Program-made: the position numbers and the translations under genes
The notes under the pieces: model-generated
The model's input: only the letters and a program-made list of their open reading frames with translations
Database searches by the model: none
What the model was told of the DNA's origin: nothing
In this document: positions 8,856-17,698 of the stretch, one piece after another
Position numbering within the stretch: the stretch's first letter is position 1
How the letters are laid out: each line of letters starts with the position of its first letter
DNA from: Paenibacillus maysiensis
Lineage (GTDB): Bacteria > Bacillota > Bacilli > Paenibacillales > Paenibacillaceae
Reading direction: 5' to 3'
Assembly (NCBI RefSeq): GCF_000520815.1
Contig: NZ_ASRY01000283.1
Location: forward strand, 1-53,724
Length of the DNA stretch: 53,724 nt

Positions 8856-10247
8856 TTATCCGTTCGGTTTTGATCCTTTTTCCTTCAGCCATCTTGGTGC
8901 TCCCTTGTTTTTACGATCACGCTCTCGCTGCGCTTTCCCTGCTTTGGACAAAACTGCTCCTTTGCCCTTACCTGGAGCCGAGCCATTTGCCGCAGTTCTG
9001 CCAGGACGACCGTTCTCGCCACGGGCAGGTGCCTTGCGGCTTTCCGTGGCTGCTCCGTCGGAAGTGGCTCTCGCTTCGGATGGTCTTACAGGCGCACGCT
9101 TGGCATCCACCGGACGCGGCACGACAATCCGCCCTCCGTGCAACGCACGCTCTGCAATGTCGATGCCCAGTTCACGGGAAAACTTACGCATGATGAATGT
9201 TTCGCGGTCGGTAACAACCGATGCAACCAATCCTTTGCGCCCCATCCGTCCGGTCCGTCCTGCACGGTGAACATAAGCCTGACTGTCCGTAGCCGGATCA
9301 AAATGGATCACCATTTCCAGTCCCTCAATATCCAGACCACGGGCTGCCACATCGGAAGCAATCAGCACCTTGAGCTTGTCCGCACGAAACTGGGCCAGCA
9401 CGTTAGTACGTGTAACTTTGTCCGCATCACCGTACAGGGATGCTGTAGTCAGTCCCATATGCTTGAGCTTGGCCTCAATCTCCCCGATAGCATTGGTGGT
9501 ATTGACGAACACCAACGCCTTTCTCGGATTAAAATGACGCACCAGTCGACGCAGCATGTCCACCTTATCCCGTTCTTCGGATACAAAGTAATAGTGCTCC
9601 AGACCGCTGGCCGTCTTCTGGTCGGGATCAATCCCGATTTCCACGTAATCCTTCATTTCCCGCTTGGCCAGCGCTTGAATTTCGTCGTTCAGCGTTGCGG
9701 ACAGAAATACTAACTGACGGTCACGCTGGGCGGTGCCCAGGATGTTCGTGACATCGCCTGCTCCGCCGAGCTGGAACATCTGATCCACCTCGTCGATGAC
9801 GATGGTTGTAATGTTGTGCATTTTCAGCTTCTTGGAAGCGATAAGTTCTCGAACACGTCCCGGTGTGCCGACCACAAGCTGCGGATGGTCCTTCAGCTTC
9901 TCGATCTGGCGCTTGACTGCTGCTCCACCGATCAGGCCGAGCACACGGATGCCGCGATGCTCCCCATAACGCTGACCTTCGCGTACAATTTGCATCGCCA
10001 GCTCCTGACTGGGAGCCAGGATCAGCTTTTGCGTAGCCTTTTTCTGTGGATCAATCGCTTGTAGTAATGGCAGCAAATAAGCCAGCGTCTTCCCTGTGCC
10101 GGTCTGCGAACGAGCCAATACATGCCTGCCCTTCATCATTTCTGGTATAGCCTGCGCCTGAACTGGCGAAGGCTGCGTAATCTCATGCTCAGTCAGCTTG
10201 GTCAACAGATCTTGTTCAATGCCGAGCGATTCAAAATTTAATGTCAT
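8856..10247 (-). CDS. DEAD-box ATP-dependent RNA helicase
   Basis: A 463-aa helicase that remodels RNA duplexes (ribosome biogenesis or mRNA turnover in related proteins). The Q motif is near residues 23-30, motif I SQTGTGKT at 47-54, motif II DEVD (instead of DEAD) at 152-155, motif III SAT at 183-185, and VHRAGRTGRMGR in domain 2. After about residue 370 comes a basic, low-complexity Arg/Lys/Ala/Gly-rich tail, typical of an RNA-anchoring extension; it lacks the DbpA-type RNA-binding fold. ATG 10247 is preferred over TTG 10259, which sits directly on its own AGGGG. Which Bacillus paralogue (CshA, CshB, YfmL) it matches was not resolved. Confidence 0.9.
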   Translation of the reverse strand: MTLNFESLGIEQDLLTKLTEHEITQPSPVQAQAIPEMMKGRHVLARSQTGTGKTLAYLLPLLQAIDPQKKATQKLILAPSQELAMQIVREGQRYGEHRGIRVLGLIGGAAVKRQIEKLKDHPQLVVGTPGRVRELIASKKLKMHNITTIVIDEVDQMFQLGGAGDVTNILGTAQRDRQLVFLSATLNDEIQALAKREMKDYVEIGIDPDQKTASGLEHYYFVSEERDKVDMLRRLVRHFNPRKALVFVNTTNAIGEIEAKLKHMGLTTASLYGDADKVTRTNVLAQFRADKLKVLIASDVAARGLDIEGLEMVIHFDPATDSQAYVHRAGRTGRMGRKGLVASVVTDRETFIMRKFSRELGIDIAERALHGGRIVVPRPVDAKRAPVRPSEARATSDGAATESRKAPARGENGRPGRTAANGSAPGKGKGAVLSKAGKAQRERDRKNKGAPRWLKEKGSKPNG

Positions 10248-10353
10248 GAAAAGGTCCAACCCCTATACGTAAATTCGTTACTCTCCATTATATGCGAAAA
10301 CAGCCCTGCAACCAAATGCAGATATTTAGCCCTGCCCTCCTTTGCTACGAAAT

Positions 10354-10417
10354 AACAAAAAATAAAGGATGTCCCTCCACCATCACATGGTTTGCGGGAC
10401 ATCCTTTATTTTTTGTT
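10354..10417. terminator. Long perfect-stem bidirectional terminator
   Basis: The arms at 10354-10375 and 10396-10417 are perfect 22-base complements (core AAAGGATGTCCC / GGGACATCCTTT) with A-rich left and T-rich right flanks. The right arm contains the last codons and stop of the leftward SDR gene, so the terminator overlaps its coding end. Confidence 0.85.
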
Positions 10418-11185
10418 CATCACACCATGACCCAGTCTGTCGGTCAGTCTGGGCGCAAGCTGATACAGCTTGAGAAAAGGAGATATCCACCGTGGCAGAT
10501 TAACCTCCTCCTTGCGAAGCTCCATCGCTCTCACGATATGATGCGCGACCTTGTCCGGCTTTAGCATAAACCAGCCTACGTTACGGACATATCCGCCCGA
10601 AGGATCAGCAAGGTCAAAAAATGGTGTATCGATCGGTCCGGGATTAATCGTCGTTACCGTAATTCCACTCCCGCGCAGCTCCTGCCGAAGCGCATTGCTG
10701 AATCCTAGCAGCGCATGCTTCGTTGCTGTGTAGGAGATCGATTTGGCTGTCCCGATTTTGCCGGCCATGGATGCCACATTGACGATCTGTCCCGTACCTC
10801 TTGCTGTCATTTGCGGCAGAAACGCCTTGATACAGCGGACAGCGCCCATATAGTTCACATCCATCATTTGTTCAAACTCCGCCAGGTCTGTCTCATGAAA
10901 ATACTCAAACTTCCCGTAACCTGCGTTGTTGAGCAAAATATCAACCCGTCCATACTGCTCCAGCACCCGGGCAGCCACGGCCTCTACCTGCTCCTGACGA
11001 GTGACATCCAGAGGGATCAGCTCATGCCTGCCGCTAATTCCCGCCGACACTTGCTCCAACCGTTCCTGCGAACGCGCTGTCAAAATAGGTATCGCGCCCT
11101 TTTCGCTCAGCAACCGTGCGCAAAGGGCGCCAATTCCACTGGATGCCCCTGTAATGACAACCACCTTGTTTTGCAATGTACTCAT
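10406..11185 (-). CDS. Short-chain dehydrogenase/reductase (classical SDR)
   Basis: A 259-aa NAD(P)-dependent oxidoreductase. The dinucleotide motif TGASSGIG is at about residues 13-20, NNAG at about 88-91, catalytic Ser in NVASMAGKIGTAKS, and the YTATK catalytic pair follows; NPGPIDTPF is the C-terminal cofactor loop. GATGGAGGGATAACC precedes the ATG. The substrate is not predictable. It belongs to the YqjQ-like group with a C-terminal tail (FLKLYQLAPR) that may associate with membrane; that subgroup is an inference. The next leftward gene upstream is cheX, 39 bases away. Confidence 0.88.
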   Translation of the reverse strand: MSTLQNKVVVITGASSGIGALCARLLSEKGAIPILTARSQERLEQVSAGISGRHELIPLDVTRQEQVEAVAARVLEQYGRVDILLNNAGYGKFEYFHETDLAEFEQMMDVNYMGAVRCIKAFLPQMTARGTGQIVNVASMAGKIGTAKSISYTATKHALLGFSNALRQELRGSGITVTTINPGPIDTPFFDLADPSGGYVRNVGWFMLKPDKVAHHIVRAMELRKEEVNLPRWISPFLKLYQLAPRLTDRLGHGVMNKK

Positions 11186-11224
11186 GGTTATCCCTCCATC
11201 TTAAAGAAACCTGCTTCTTTAATA

Positions 11225-11689
11225 TTAAGAGATCATCACCTGAATATCCAGCTCACCGATTCCTTCCATCGTAAGCGGAATATAAAGGACACGCTGAGGT
11301 ACGAAGGAGGTCAAGTTTTCCGACTTCATGACCTGCGGAGGCGTAATGTCGACTACAATCCCCTGATTGGACAAAATCGTGCTGGCATTACCGCTGATCA
11401 TATTTCCCAATTCCGAAATGGCGCTTTTGCCCATCTCATCAATTTCAGTCAAAACGAATCCGCCCATCATCGCCGAAACCATGCGCAACGCTACCTGTTC
11501 ATTCAGACCGAACACAATATTTCCGCTAAGCTGTCCAGTCATCCCGATCATAATCCAAATATGGTCTTCCACCAGCTCGACATTTTTCACACCAAGATCG
11601 CCGGCTGAGGGAGAGATTTGGATCAATTGTTCAATGACCCGCCGCGCCGACTCCAAAAAAGGATTTATCACTTCTGCCTTCACGATCAT
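11225..11689 (-). CDS. CheX-family chemotaxis phosphatase
   Basis: A 154-aa protein of the CheC/CheX/FliY superfamily, which dephosphorylates CheY-P. The diagnostic active-site helix is visible as AISELGNMISGNAST, with the Glu and Asn of the ExxN motif. A single such helix and the short length favour CheX over CheC (two helices) and FliY. It is not near other chemotaxis genes. The ribosome site is AAAGGGGCGCA before the ATG. It lies 39 bases upstream of the SDR gene on the same strand. Confidence 0.8.
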   Translation of the reverse strand: MIVKAEVINPFLESARRVIEQLIQISPSAGDLGVKNVELVEDHIWIMIGMTGQLSGNIVFGLNEQVALRMVSAMMGGFVLTEIDEMGKSAISELGNMISGNASTILSNQGIVVDITPPQVMKSENLTSFVPQRVLYIPLTMEGIGELDIQVMIS

Positions 11690-12110
11690 TGCGCCCCTTT
11701 ACGATGGGCTTTTAGACACACAACAAAAGTCCCATTTTAATTAGAATTTTATTTTTTAAAATGATGCATAACGAATCAGCCTTCAATAAAATACTCTCTC
11801 TATCACTTATCGACAGCTATCTAGCAATTTTTTATAGCCGAATCACAAAAAATGTGAATAATGTCCTATTCCATCGCTCTCCATCGAATTTAAATGGGTT
11901 ACTTTTGATGTATAGCAGGACTTTAGTCTTTATTTTCCAATATACCATACTTCACAGTGTTCTGCTTCGATTCATTGCCCTTCCCGCTCGAATAACCTAT
12001 AATTTAATGAAATAAGCATAACGATGGTTTTACATATGCACAGGTGGATTTGTGAAAAATCCTCAGGCTGTACTGCTGCGACAGAATTAAGAAAAGAGAG
12101 GAGGAACTTC
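11690..12110. other. AT-rich intergenic region between cheX and a LysR gene
   Basis: This is the divergent promoter region of cheX and the LysR gene. An open frame at 11761-12015 (+) encodes 84 residues rich in Leu, Ile, Phe and Ser, but has no ribosome site and no recognisable family. I see no clear operator or hairpin. Confidence 0.5.
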
Positions 12111-13013
12111 ATGAACATCAGTCAACTTGAAACACTTATCATGATTTCCAAAACGATGAGCTTCCGCAAAGCTGGAGAACTTCTCAATTTGACGCAGCCG
12201 GCGGTATCCGCCCAAATCAAAAGTCTGGAGGACGAGTTCAAGACCATTCTGATCGACCGCAACCAACCCGTCACCCTGACCGACCGAGGGGCTGTTTTTT
12301 TGGAACATGCAGAGCGGATCTTGAGTGTTGTCGAGGAACTGCGGCAAAAATTGTACGATCTGAACGAAACGCCGCAGGGTCATATTGCACTGGGCACTAC
12401 GACGTCCATCGCCATTCAAATTTTACCGCGTGTACTTTCCTACTTTCAGGATCAATTCCCGCTCATCAAAACCTCCATTCAATCCATGGCTTCCTCCATG
12501 ATTTATCAGCAGGTGGAAAACGGGCTTATTGATGTTGGCATCGGTTACTTAATCGAACGTAATCCAAATTTGAGCACTTCAATTTTGTATTACGATTCCT
12601 TTGAGCTTGTCGTATCGCCTACTCATCCGCTGGCCTCCCAACCGCATGCTACTATTGAAGCCCTTCGGGAAATTCCACTTATTCTGCTCTCACCCGATAC
12701 GGTAGGACGAAAATTCGTGGACGATGTATTCAAAAAACACCAAATTGTGCCTCATGTTGTGATCGAATTGTCCAGCAGCGAGGAAGTCAAACGGATGGTT
12801 GAGATTAATCTGGGCGCTGCCATTATTTCCAGGCTATCGGTCACTTCTGAGCTGCGTGCAGGCACATTAAAAATGATCCATATTCCCGAGCTGGAAGTTA
12901 GTCATCCAGTAGGAGTGATTTATAAATCCGGCCGATATCTAAACTCAGCCATGCAGCAATTTTTAAGTGATCTGAAGGGGATGCCGGAGACGAATTTTAC
13001 CAGTTCTGAATAA
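12111..13013 (+). CDS. LysR-family transcriptional regulator
   Basis: A 300-aa LysR regulator. The N-terminal winged helix-turn-helix is MNISQLETLIMISKTMSFRK, then AGELLNLTQPAVSAQIKSLE, and the effector domain (GHIALGTTTSIAIQILP onward) has the two-lobe periplasmic-binding fold. ATG 12111 follows AGGAGGAACTTC; the longer frame from 12024 adds a non-conserved stretch. It is followed on the same strand by a PHP phosphatase 59 bases later. The target and effector are unknown. CysL/YwfK-type regulators have this general N-terminus, but I would not assign the subtype. Confidence 0.88.
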   Translation: MNISQLETLIMISKTMSFRKAGELLNLTQPAVSAQIKSLEDEFKTILIDRNQPVTLTDRGAVFLEHAERILSVVEELRQKLYDLNETPQGHIALGTTTSIAIQILPRVLSYFQDQFPLIKTSIQSMASSMIYQQVENGLIDVGIGYLIERNPNLSTSILYYDSFELVVSPTHPLASQPHATIEALREIPLILLSPDTVGRKFVDDVFKKHQIVPHVVIELSSSEEVKRMVEINLGAAIISRLSVTSELRAGTLKMIHIPELEVSHPVGVIYKSGRYLNSAMQQFLSDLKGMPETNFTSSE

Positions 13014-13072
13014 CGTAATTCGCTATGAACACCATACAAATATAAACCTTGATTACGAAAGGAAGACAGGCG

Positions 13073-13882
13073 ATGAAATTTGATCTGCACACCCATCATT
13101 TCCGCTGCGGTCATGCAGACGGCAATATTCGGGACTATATCGAAGCAGGCATTCAGTCCGGTTTACAAGCGATTGGTATTTCGGACCATTCCCCTTTCCT
13201 GGGCAGCGAACAGGATCAGGCTTTTCCGAAAATTTATATGGCAAAATCCCAGCTTGCCGAGTACGTAGAAGAGGTACAACAGCTTAAAAAGGAATACGAA
13301 GGCCGCATTGACGTGTTGCTCGGATTAGAGACGGATTATTTTCCTGATTATGCGGAACTGTATCGTTCCACCCTGGCCCCTTATCCGTTCGACTACCTCA
13401 TTGGGTCGATTCACAATGTCGAAGGGGACAGCATTTTTAACCGTAACCGTTGGAATGACGTAAGTGATGCACGCAAAATCGAGGTCAAGCAAGCTTACTA
13501 TGCGCTCATTCAGGAATCTGCGCGGAGCGGTATGTTTCAGATTTTGGGTCATATCGACGCGATGAAGGGGAATTTCCCGGCTTTCTCAGATATTCCTGCC
13601 GATGAAGCCATTGACGAAACCTTGAAAGTGATTGCAAAATCCGGTGTTGCCATTGAAATTAACACATCAGGTAAAACCAAACTGAGTGGTGGATGGTATC
13701 CATCGGCCTCCATTTTGGAAAGAGCGCATCATTTTGGCGTAGAGGTCACTTTTGGTTCAGATGCCCATAAGCCTTCGCGGGTAGGCGATGATTGGGACGA
13801 AGTGAAGGCGATGCTGAAGGATATTGGCTTCCGGGAATGGGTTTATTTTAAACAAAAACGTAAAATTCCGGTGTCGCTCTAA
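13073..13882 (+). CDS. PHP-domain phosphatase, histidinol-phosphatase HisJ/HisK type
   Basis: A 269-aa PHP-domain enzyme. The metal-binding motifs are in order: DLHTHHFRCGHADG (residues 4-17), GISDHSPF, IGSIHNVEG, LGHIDA and FGSDAHKPSRVG near the C-terminus. Length and motif set match HisJ/HisK, which hydrolyses L-histidinol phosphate in histidine synthesis. No other his genes are nearby, so the role could also be broader phosphoesterase activity. ATG 13073 follows AAAGGAAGACAGGCG. It may be co-transcribed with the LysR gene upstream. Confidence 0.85.
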   Translation: MKFDLHTHHFRCGHADGNIRDYIEAGIQSGLQAIGISDHSPFLGSEQDQAFPKIYMAKSQLAEYVEEVQQLKKEYEGRIDVLLGLETDYFPDYAELYRSTLAPYPFDYLIGSIHNVEGDSIFNRNRWNDVSDARKIEVKQAYYALIQESARSGMFQILGHIDAMKGNFPAFSDIPADEAIDETLKVIAKSGVAIEINTSGKTKLSGGWYPSASILERAHHFGVEVTFGSDAHKPSRVGDDWDEVKAMLKDIGFREWVYFKQKRKIPVSL

Positions 13883-13886
13883 AATT

Positions 13887-13930
13887 TGTTTAGGGTGGGA
13901 TTTGCCGCTCAGCTGCCACCCACCTTAAAC
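13887..13930 (+). terminator. Possible terminator after the PHP phosphatase gene
   Basis: TTTAGGGTGGG pairs with CCCACCTTAAA around a GC-rich loop, but no T-run follows. It could be an attenuating hairpin or a weak terminator. Confidence 0.4.
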
Positions 13931-13984
13931 CGTACAGCTCCATTATTTTAAATTAATGACATCTATGTGTGAGGAGAATTACAA

Positions 13985-14725
13985 ATGTATCCGGAAGACC
14001 CGATGGACAAGTTCAAAAAGCTAAAGCATGACATCACGCGATTTATGCTAATCTATAAATTTGCGCTCGACGAAATGGAAACCAAGATTGAAATACTAAA
14101 GCAGGAATTTCAAGCGTTGCACGATTACAGCCCTATTGAGCACACCAAATCACGCCTCAAATCCCCTGAGAGCATCATGAACAAAATGGTTCGTAAAAAT
14201 AGCGAGTTATCCCTGGATGCTGTCAAGGATCATATTAAGGATATCGCGGGCTTGCGTATTACTTGCTCTTTTATTTCGGATATTTATGATGTCAGTAACA
14301 TGCTTCAGAGACAGAGTGACTTGAAGGTGCTGGAAATCAAGGATTACATCAAAAATCCCAAGTCGAACGGTTACCAAAGTCTGCATCTGTTGATCCAGGT
14401 TCCTGTATTCATGTCCGACCGCCAGGAGCTGGTCTGCGTAGAGGTACAAATTCGGACCATTGCAATGGATTTCTGGGCCAGTCTGGAGCATAAAATCTTT
14501 TATAAATACAACCAGTCTGTTCCCGAAAGCCTGACACGTGAATTAAAGAACGCAGCGGATTCCGCTAATGCGCTCGATCTCCAAATGGAACGGCTGCATC
14601 GTGAAATCAAGGAGATTAAAGACGCCCGAGGTAAAGAAGACTCCATGGAAGAGCTTCGGAAGATTATGATTAATAATCAGCAATTTTCGGTGCCAGCCAA
14701 CTTTTTGAAGCTGCTCGGGGAGTGA
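13985..14725 (+). CDS. ywaC: Small alarmone synthetase of the YwaC/RelP type
   Basis: A 246-aa single-domain (p)ppGpp synthetase. EHTKSRLKSPESI, DIAGLRITCSFISDIYDV, KNPKSNGYQSLH and VEVQIRTIAMDFWASLEHKI are the synthetase motifs. There is no HD hydrolase or regulatory ACT/TGS domain. Phrases such as YKFALDEMETK and FWASLEHKI fit YwaC (SAS2/RelP) better than YjbM (RelQ). RelP-type enzymes answer cell-envelope stress in Bacillus and Staphylococcus; whether that holds here is an inference. AGGAG precedes the ATG by seven bases. It is apparently monocistronic, with hairpins downstream. Confidence 0.92.
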   Translation: MYPEDPMDKFKKLKHDITRFMLIYKFALDEMETKIEILKQEFQALHDYSPIEHTKSRLKSPESIMNKMVRKNSELSLDAVKDHIKDIAGLRITCSFISDIYDVSNMLQRQSDLKVLEIKDYIKNPKSNGYQSLHLLIQVPVFMSDRQELVCVEVQIRTIAMDFWASLEHKIFYKYNQSVPESLTRELKNAADSANALDLQMERLHREIKEIKDARGKEDSMEELRKIMINNQQFSVPANFLKLLGE

Positions 14726-14791
14726 TTGGACAGACTTCGTTGGTGATCCACCGCTACGCGAATGATTTGATCTTACGATCGCTGTTACAAC

Positions 14792-14855
14792 GGGATTCTC
14801 TGGATTGTATATGCCCTTTAAAGGGTAGAATCCCATTGCAAAGGCGAACGCCTTT
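14792..14855. terminator. Tandem hairpins between convergent ywaC and the HAD gene
   Basis: GGGATTCT (14792-14799) pairs with AGAATCCC (14827-14834), enclosing CCCTTTAAAGGG (14814-14825). A second hairpin AAAGGCGAACGCCTTT (14840-14855) ends at the HAD stop codon. Neither has a strong T-run, so terminator function is only probable. Confidence 0.45.
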
Positions 14856-15663
14856 AGCTGATGACGTTCTCTTCTAAACTCAAACTTAATCCTTCTTCAT
14901 CATTGCTGGAGGTCACTTGGTCCGCATACTTTTTAACTTCGTCAGGCGCATTCCCCATTGCGATGCCCAGCCCAGCGAATTTCAGCATATCAATATCATT
15001 GAAATTGTCACCAATTGCCATGATTTCTTCCTTTTTAAAACCATAACGGCTGATTATCTGCTGAATTGCTTTAGACTTAGATGCATCTCCAGACATAATT
15101 TCCAGATAAGTTTCTTTTGATTTGTAGATGGTTAGAACGGCGTTGTCTTTCTTTAATACTTCTTCAAGCTCTTCGATTTCTTCAGACGGACCCATACAGA
15201 GAATTTTATGCATTTCAGGGTTTGTGTTTATGAAGGTTTTAAGGTTCGCCTGAGTAGGCTGAGCCCCTGTGATATTTTGCTCTTGAACAATCCATTCGTT
15301 TTGTGGATTTTCAACAATCCATTGATCATGGCTGTAGATGTTAATATGAATGTTTGAGAATTTGCTTTTTACAGCCTCATAAATGCCAATAACATTCTCT
15401 TGAGGCAAGCCTTTGCTGAAAATAGTGGTATTACTCCTACAGTCTATTACCAGAGAACCACTGTAGCAAATAATGGGTGAATCGATTTCCAATTCTTGTT
15501 GGAGTGGCAGGATTCCACTTGGCATTCTAGCAGAAACAAGGACAAATGGTACACCCAGGTTTGTTGCTTTTTGGACTGCAAGCTTTGTTTTCTCGGTTAT
15601 CACATGATTAGAATTAATTAAAGTCCCGTCTATGTCACTGAAAACTGCTTTTATCTTTGTCAT
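14854..15663 (-). CDS. Cof-type HAD-IIB hydrolase (sugar phosphatase type)
   Basis: A 269-aa HAD phosphatase. Motif I is FSDIDGTL (near residues 8-15), motif II is LVSARM, motif III contains Lys in GDASKSKAI, and motif IV is GDNFNDIDML, with GLGIAMGNAPDEVKKYA typical of the Cof subfamily. ATG 15663 lies two bases after the DeoR stop codon, and its ribosome site GAGGGGGG is made from the last codons of that gene. Translational coupling is therefore expected, and a sugar-phosphate substrate under DeoR control is plausible. The gene is visibly richer in A and T than its neighbours, like the DeoR gene. Confidence 0.85.
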   Translation of the reverse strand: MTKIKAVFSDIDGTLINSNHVITEKTKLAVQKATNLGVPFVLVSARMPSGILPLQQELEIDSPIICYSGSLVIDCRSNTTIFSKGLPQENVIGIYEAVKSKFSNIHINIYSHDQWIVENPQNEWIVQEQNITGAQPTQANLKTFINTNPEMHKILCMGPSEEIEELEEVLKKDNAVLTIYKSKETYLEIMSGDASKSKAIQQIISRYGFKKEEIMAIGDNFNDIDMLKFAGLGIAMGNAPDEVKKYADQVTSSNDEEGLSLSLEENVIS

Positions 15664-15664
15664 A

Positions 15665-16456
15665 TTAGCCCCCCTCGAGGTCATCTTTAACTGCCTGCCC
15701 TTCATTAATAAGTCTGATCTCAATGTTATTTTCCTCAAAATTCCTTCTAAAGCTATCTGGTGGCTTTTCATTGGTAATGATCATGTCAATATCACTAAAA
15801 TTAACACCCTTATAGGAGCTGATTTGATTAAATTTCCGTGAATCCGCCAACAGAATAACCTCTTTTGATCGTTTTGCTACTAAATCTTTGATGACCGCAT
15901 CTTCAAAGTTTGAAAAATAGATGCCATCCTTTAAAATACCAGCTGCACCAAGAAAAACTTTATCAAAGTAAATATCATTTAACTGAGATGCCACATTAAC
16001 ATCGAAAAAAAAGCGATTTTCAGGATTAAACTTTCCACCTAGCAGGCATATATCGACTTCATTGTTGTTAGATAGTGCTTCTGCATTATCAAGGGAATGA
16101 GTATAAACTGTAGAGCTTGTATTGAGATGATCACAAAGAAATTTTACTGTCGTTGAGACGTCCAGAAAACAAAGGTCACCTTTGTTGATATAAGAGGCAG
16201 CTATTTTTCCAATTTTATATTTATCTTCAGAGGAAGCATGGACTCTTTCCTTATATGCTTTTATTTTGTCCTTAAACTGAGGTAACGCAATACCTCCATG
16301 GGTTCGTATCGCAGCACCTTCATCCACTAATTTAATGAAATCCCGCCGGGCCGTGTCTCTGGAAATACCGAGCATATCGCATATCTCCTGATTCGAAATC
16401 ATCTTTTCTTCCTGAAGCCTCTCAAGAATTTTCACTAACCTTTCTTCTTGATAAAT
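15665..16456 (-). CDS. DeoR-family transcriptional regulator
   Basis: About 263 aa. The N-terminal DeoR winged helix (EERLVKILERLQEEKMISNQ, then EICDMLGISRDTARRDFIKL and GAAIRTHGGIALP) is followed by the DeoRC sugar-phosphate domain (KIGKIAASYINKGDLCFLDV, LGGKFNPENRFF, FLGAAGI). The start is odd: the ATG at 16471 has no ribosome site, while a perfect GGAGGTGAT lies inside the frame, eight bases before an in-frame ATT at 16456. I place the start there as a probable rare ATT codon; ATG 16471 or GTG 16465 are the alternatives. Coupled to the downstream HAD gene. AT-rich relative to its flanks, which suggests acquisition by transfer. Confidence 0.82.
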   Translation of the reverse strand: MYQEERLVKILERLQEEKMISNQEICDMLGISRDTARRDFIKLVDEGAAIRTHGGIALPQFKDKIKAYKERVHASSEDKYKIGKIAASYINKGDLCFLDVSTTVKFLCDHLNTSSTVYTHSLDNAEALSNNNEVDICLLGGKFNPENRFFFDVNVASQLNDIYFDKVFLGAAGILKDGIYFSNFEDAVIKDLVAKRSKEVILLADSRKFNQISSYKGVNFSDIDMIITNEKPPDSFRRNFEENNIEIRLINEGQAVKDDLEGG

Positions 16457-16628
16457 AAGTATCACCTCCATAAATCAATTATAAGCATTATTGCACGATT
16501 TGTTAAGTGATATTAAGCATTTTTTGTAAGTAGTATGTACTCATCTATTTATCGCAGCGTATCCTTTGTATCCTTATTTTCGTCTACCTTAATATAATGA
16601 AAACAAGTCCATAAGGAGTGATTCATGA

Positions 16629-17516
16629 ATGAGAAAGATACTTGTATTAGGTGGAACGCGATTTTTTGGCAAAAGGCTGGTGGAACGTCTGCTGGAGGAC
16701 TCTGAGAACAACGTTACGATCCTTACACGAGGTCAAACAAGCGATTCGTTCGGTGAGCGCGTTCAGCGGATTATTGCAGATCGTAACGATGCGGAAGCGC
16801 TAGCTGAGGCGGTAGGTGAGCAGGTTTGGGATGTTGTCTACGATAATATTTGCTTTTCTCCAGATGAAGCCAGAGAAGCCTGTCGCATTTTTGATGCTAA
16901 AGCCAAACGGTATATTCTGACCTCCAGCTTATCCGTCTACGATCCAAGTCCGGAAGTGCTGACCGAGAGTGTCTTCGACCCTCAGGCTTACCTGGTTTGC
17001 AAAGGCGGCAAGGACGATTTTACATATCAGGAGGCTAAACGGCAGGCAGAAGCGGTTTTCATGCAACAAGCTACGTTCCCGGTTGCCGCTGTTCGTTTTC
17101 CGATTGTATTAGGAACAGATGATTATACGAGAAGACTTCATTTTCATATTGAGCATGTTCGTGATGGAATAGAAATCGGCATACCGAATCCGGCAGCGCG
17201 CATCTCGTTTATCCGTTCTGACCAAGCCGCAGATTTTCTACTTTGGCTTGGTCACTCTCATTTGACAGGACCCGTAAATGCTTGCTCGGACGGTACCGTG
17301 AGGATCGGAGATGTCATTTCCACCATTGAGCAGGTAACCGGGAAGCAAGCCGTGATTCAAGAAAAAACAGTCGACGAGCATATGTCTCCATTCGGTATTA
17401 CACAATCGTGGTACATGGATACAACTAAAGCCCGATCAGAGGGGTACTCCTTTCTTTCCCTGACCGAATGGCTTCCTGAGCTGATAAGCGACCTGAACCG
17501 TACCTATGAATCTTAA
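16629..17516 (+). CDS. NAD-dependent epimerase/dehydratase-like protein (extended SDR)
   Basis: A 295-aa Rossmann protein that starts MRKILVLGGTRFFGKRLVER, the glycine-rich dinucleotide motif of atypical extended SDRs related to plant CSP41 and YbjT-like proteins. The catalytic tyrosine region is replaced by TSSLSVYDPSP and DDFTYQEAKRQAE; YxxxK occurs there as YQEAK. The C-terminal half (FPIVLGTDDYTRR, ISFIRSDQAADF) is substrate-binding. AAGGAG lies ten bases before the ATG. Divergent from the DeoR gene. Substrate unknown. Confidence 0.83.
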   Translation: MRKILVLGGTRFFGKRLVERLLEDSENNVTILTRGQTSDSFGERVQRIIADRNDAEALAEAVGEQVWDVVYDNICFSPDEAREACRIFDAKAKRYILTSSLSVYDPSPEVLTESVFDPQAYLVCKGGKDDFTYQEAKRQAEAVFMQQATFPVAAVRFPIVLGTDDYTRRLHFHIEHVRDGIEIGIPNPAARISFIRSDQAADFLLWLGHSHLTGPVNACSDGTVRIGDVISTIEQVTGKQAVIQEKTVDEHMSPFGITQSWYMDTTKARSEGYSFLSLTEWLPELISDLNRTYES

Positions 17517-17557
17517 TAGTAACTTGTAAATCGCACGTAGCTACAATAAAAACAAGA

Positions 17558-17587
17558 CAAAAAAAGAGGACCCGAAGCTTCGGGTCC
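17558..17587 (-). terminator. Terminator of the leftward GNAT/phosphoesterase unit
   Basis: GGACCCGAAGCTTCGGGTCC (17568-17587) is a perfect palindrome. Read leftward it is followed by CTCTTTTTTT, a canonical rho-independent terminator, 111 bases after the GNAT stop. On the + strand it lacks a T-run. Confidence 0.85.
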
Positions 17588-17698
17588 CAGCAACATATAT
17601 TATTCAAAAGGGGGTCATGTCTGTATTGTACCCGTCCTGTGTTAGAGTTGTTTTGCAGTTATATTTCATCTCTGTAACAAAATATTCCACTGCCGTTT

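Noticed and set aside
11761..12015. 84-codon rightward frame in the cheX-LysR gap
   Set aside because: AT-rich, no ribosome site, hydrophobic composition expected by chance; kept only as part of the intergenic note.
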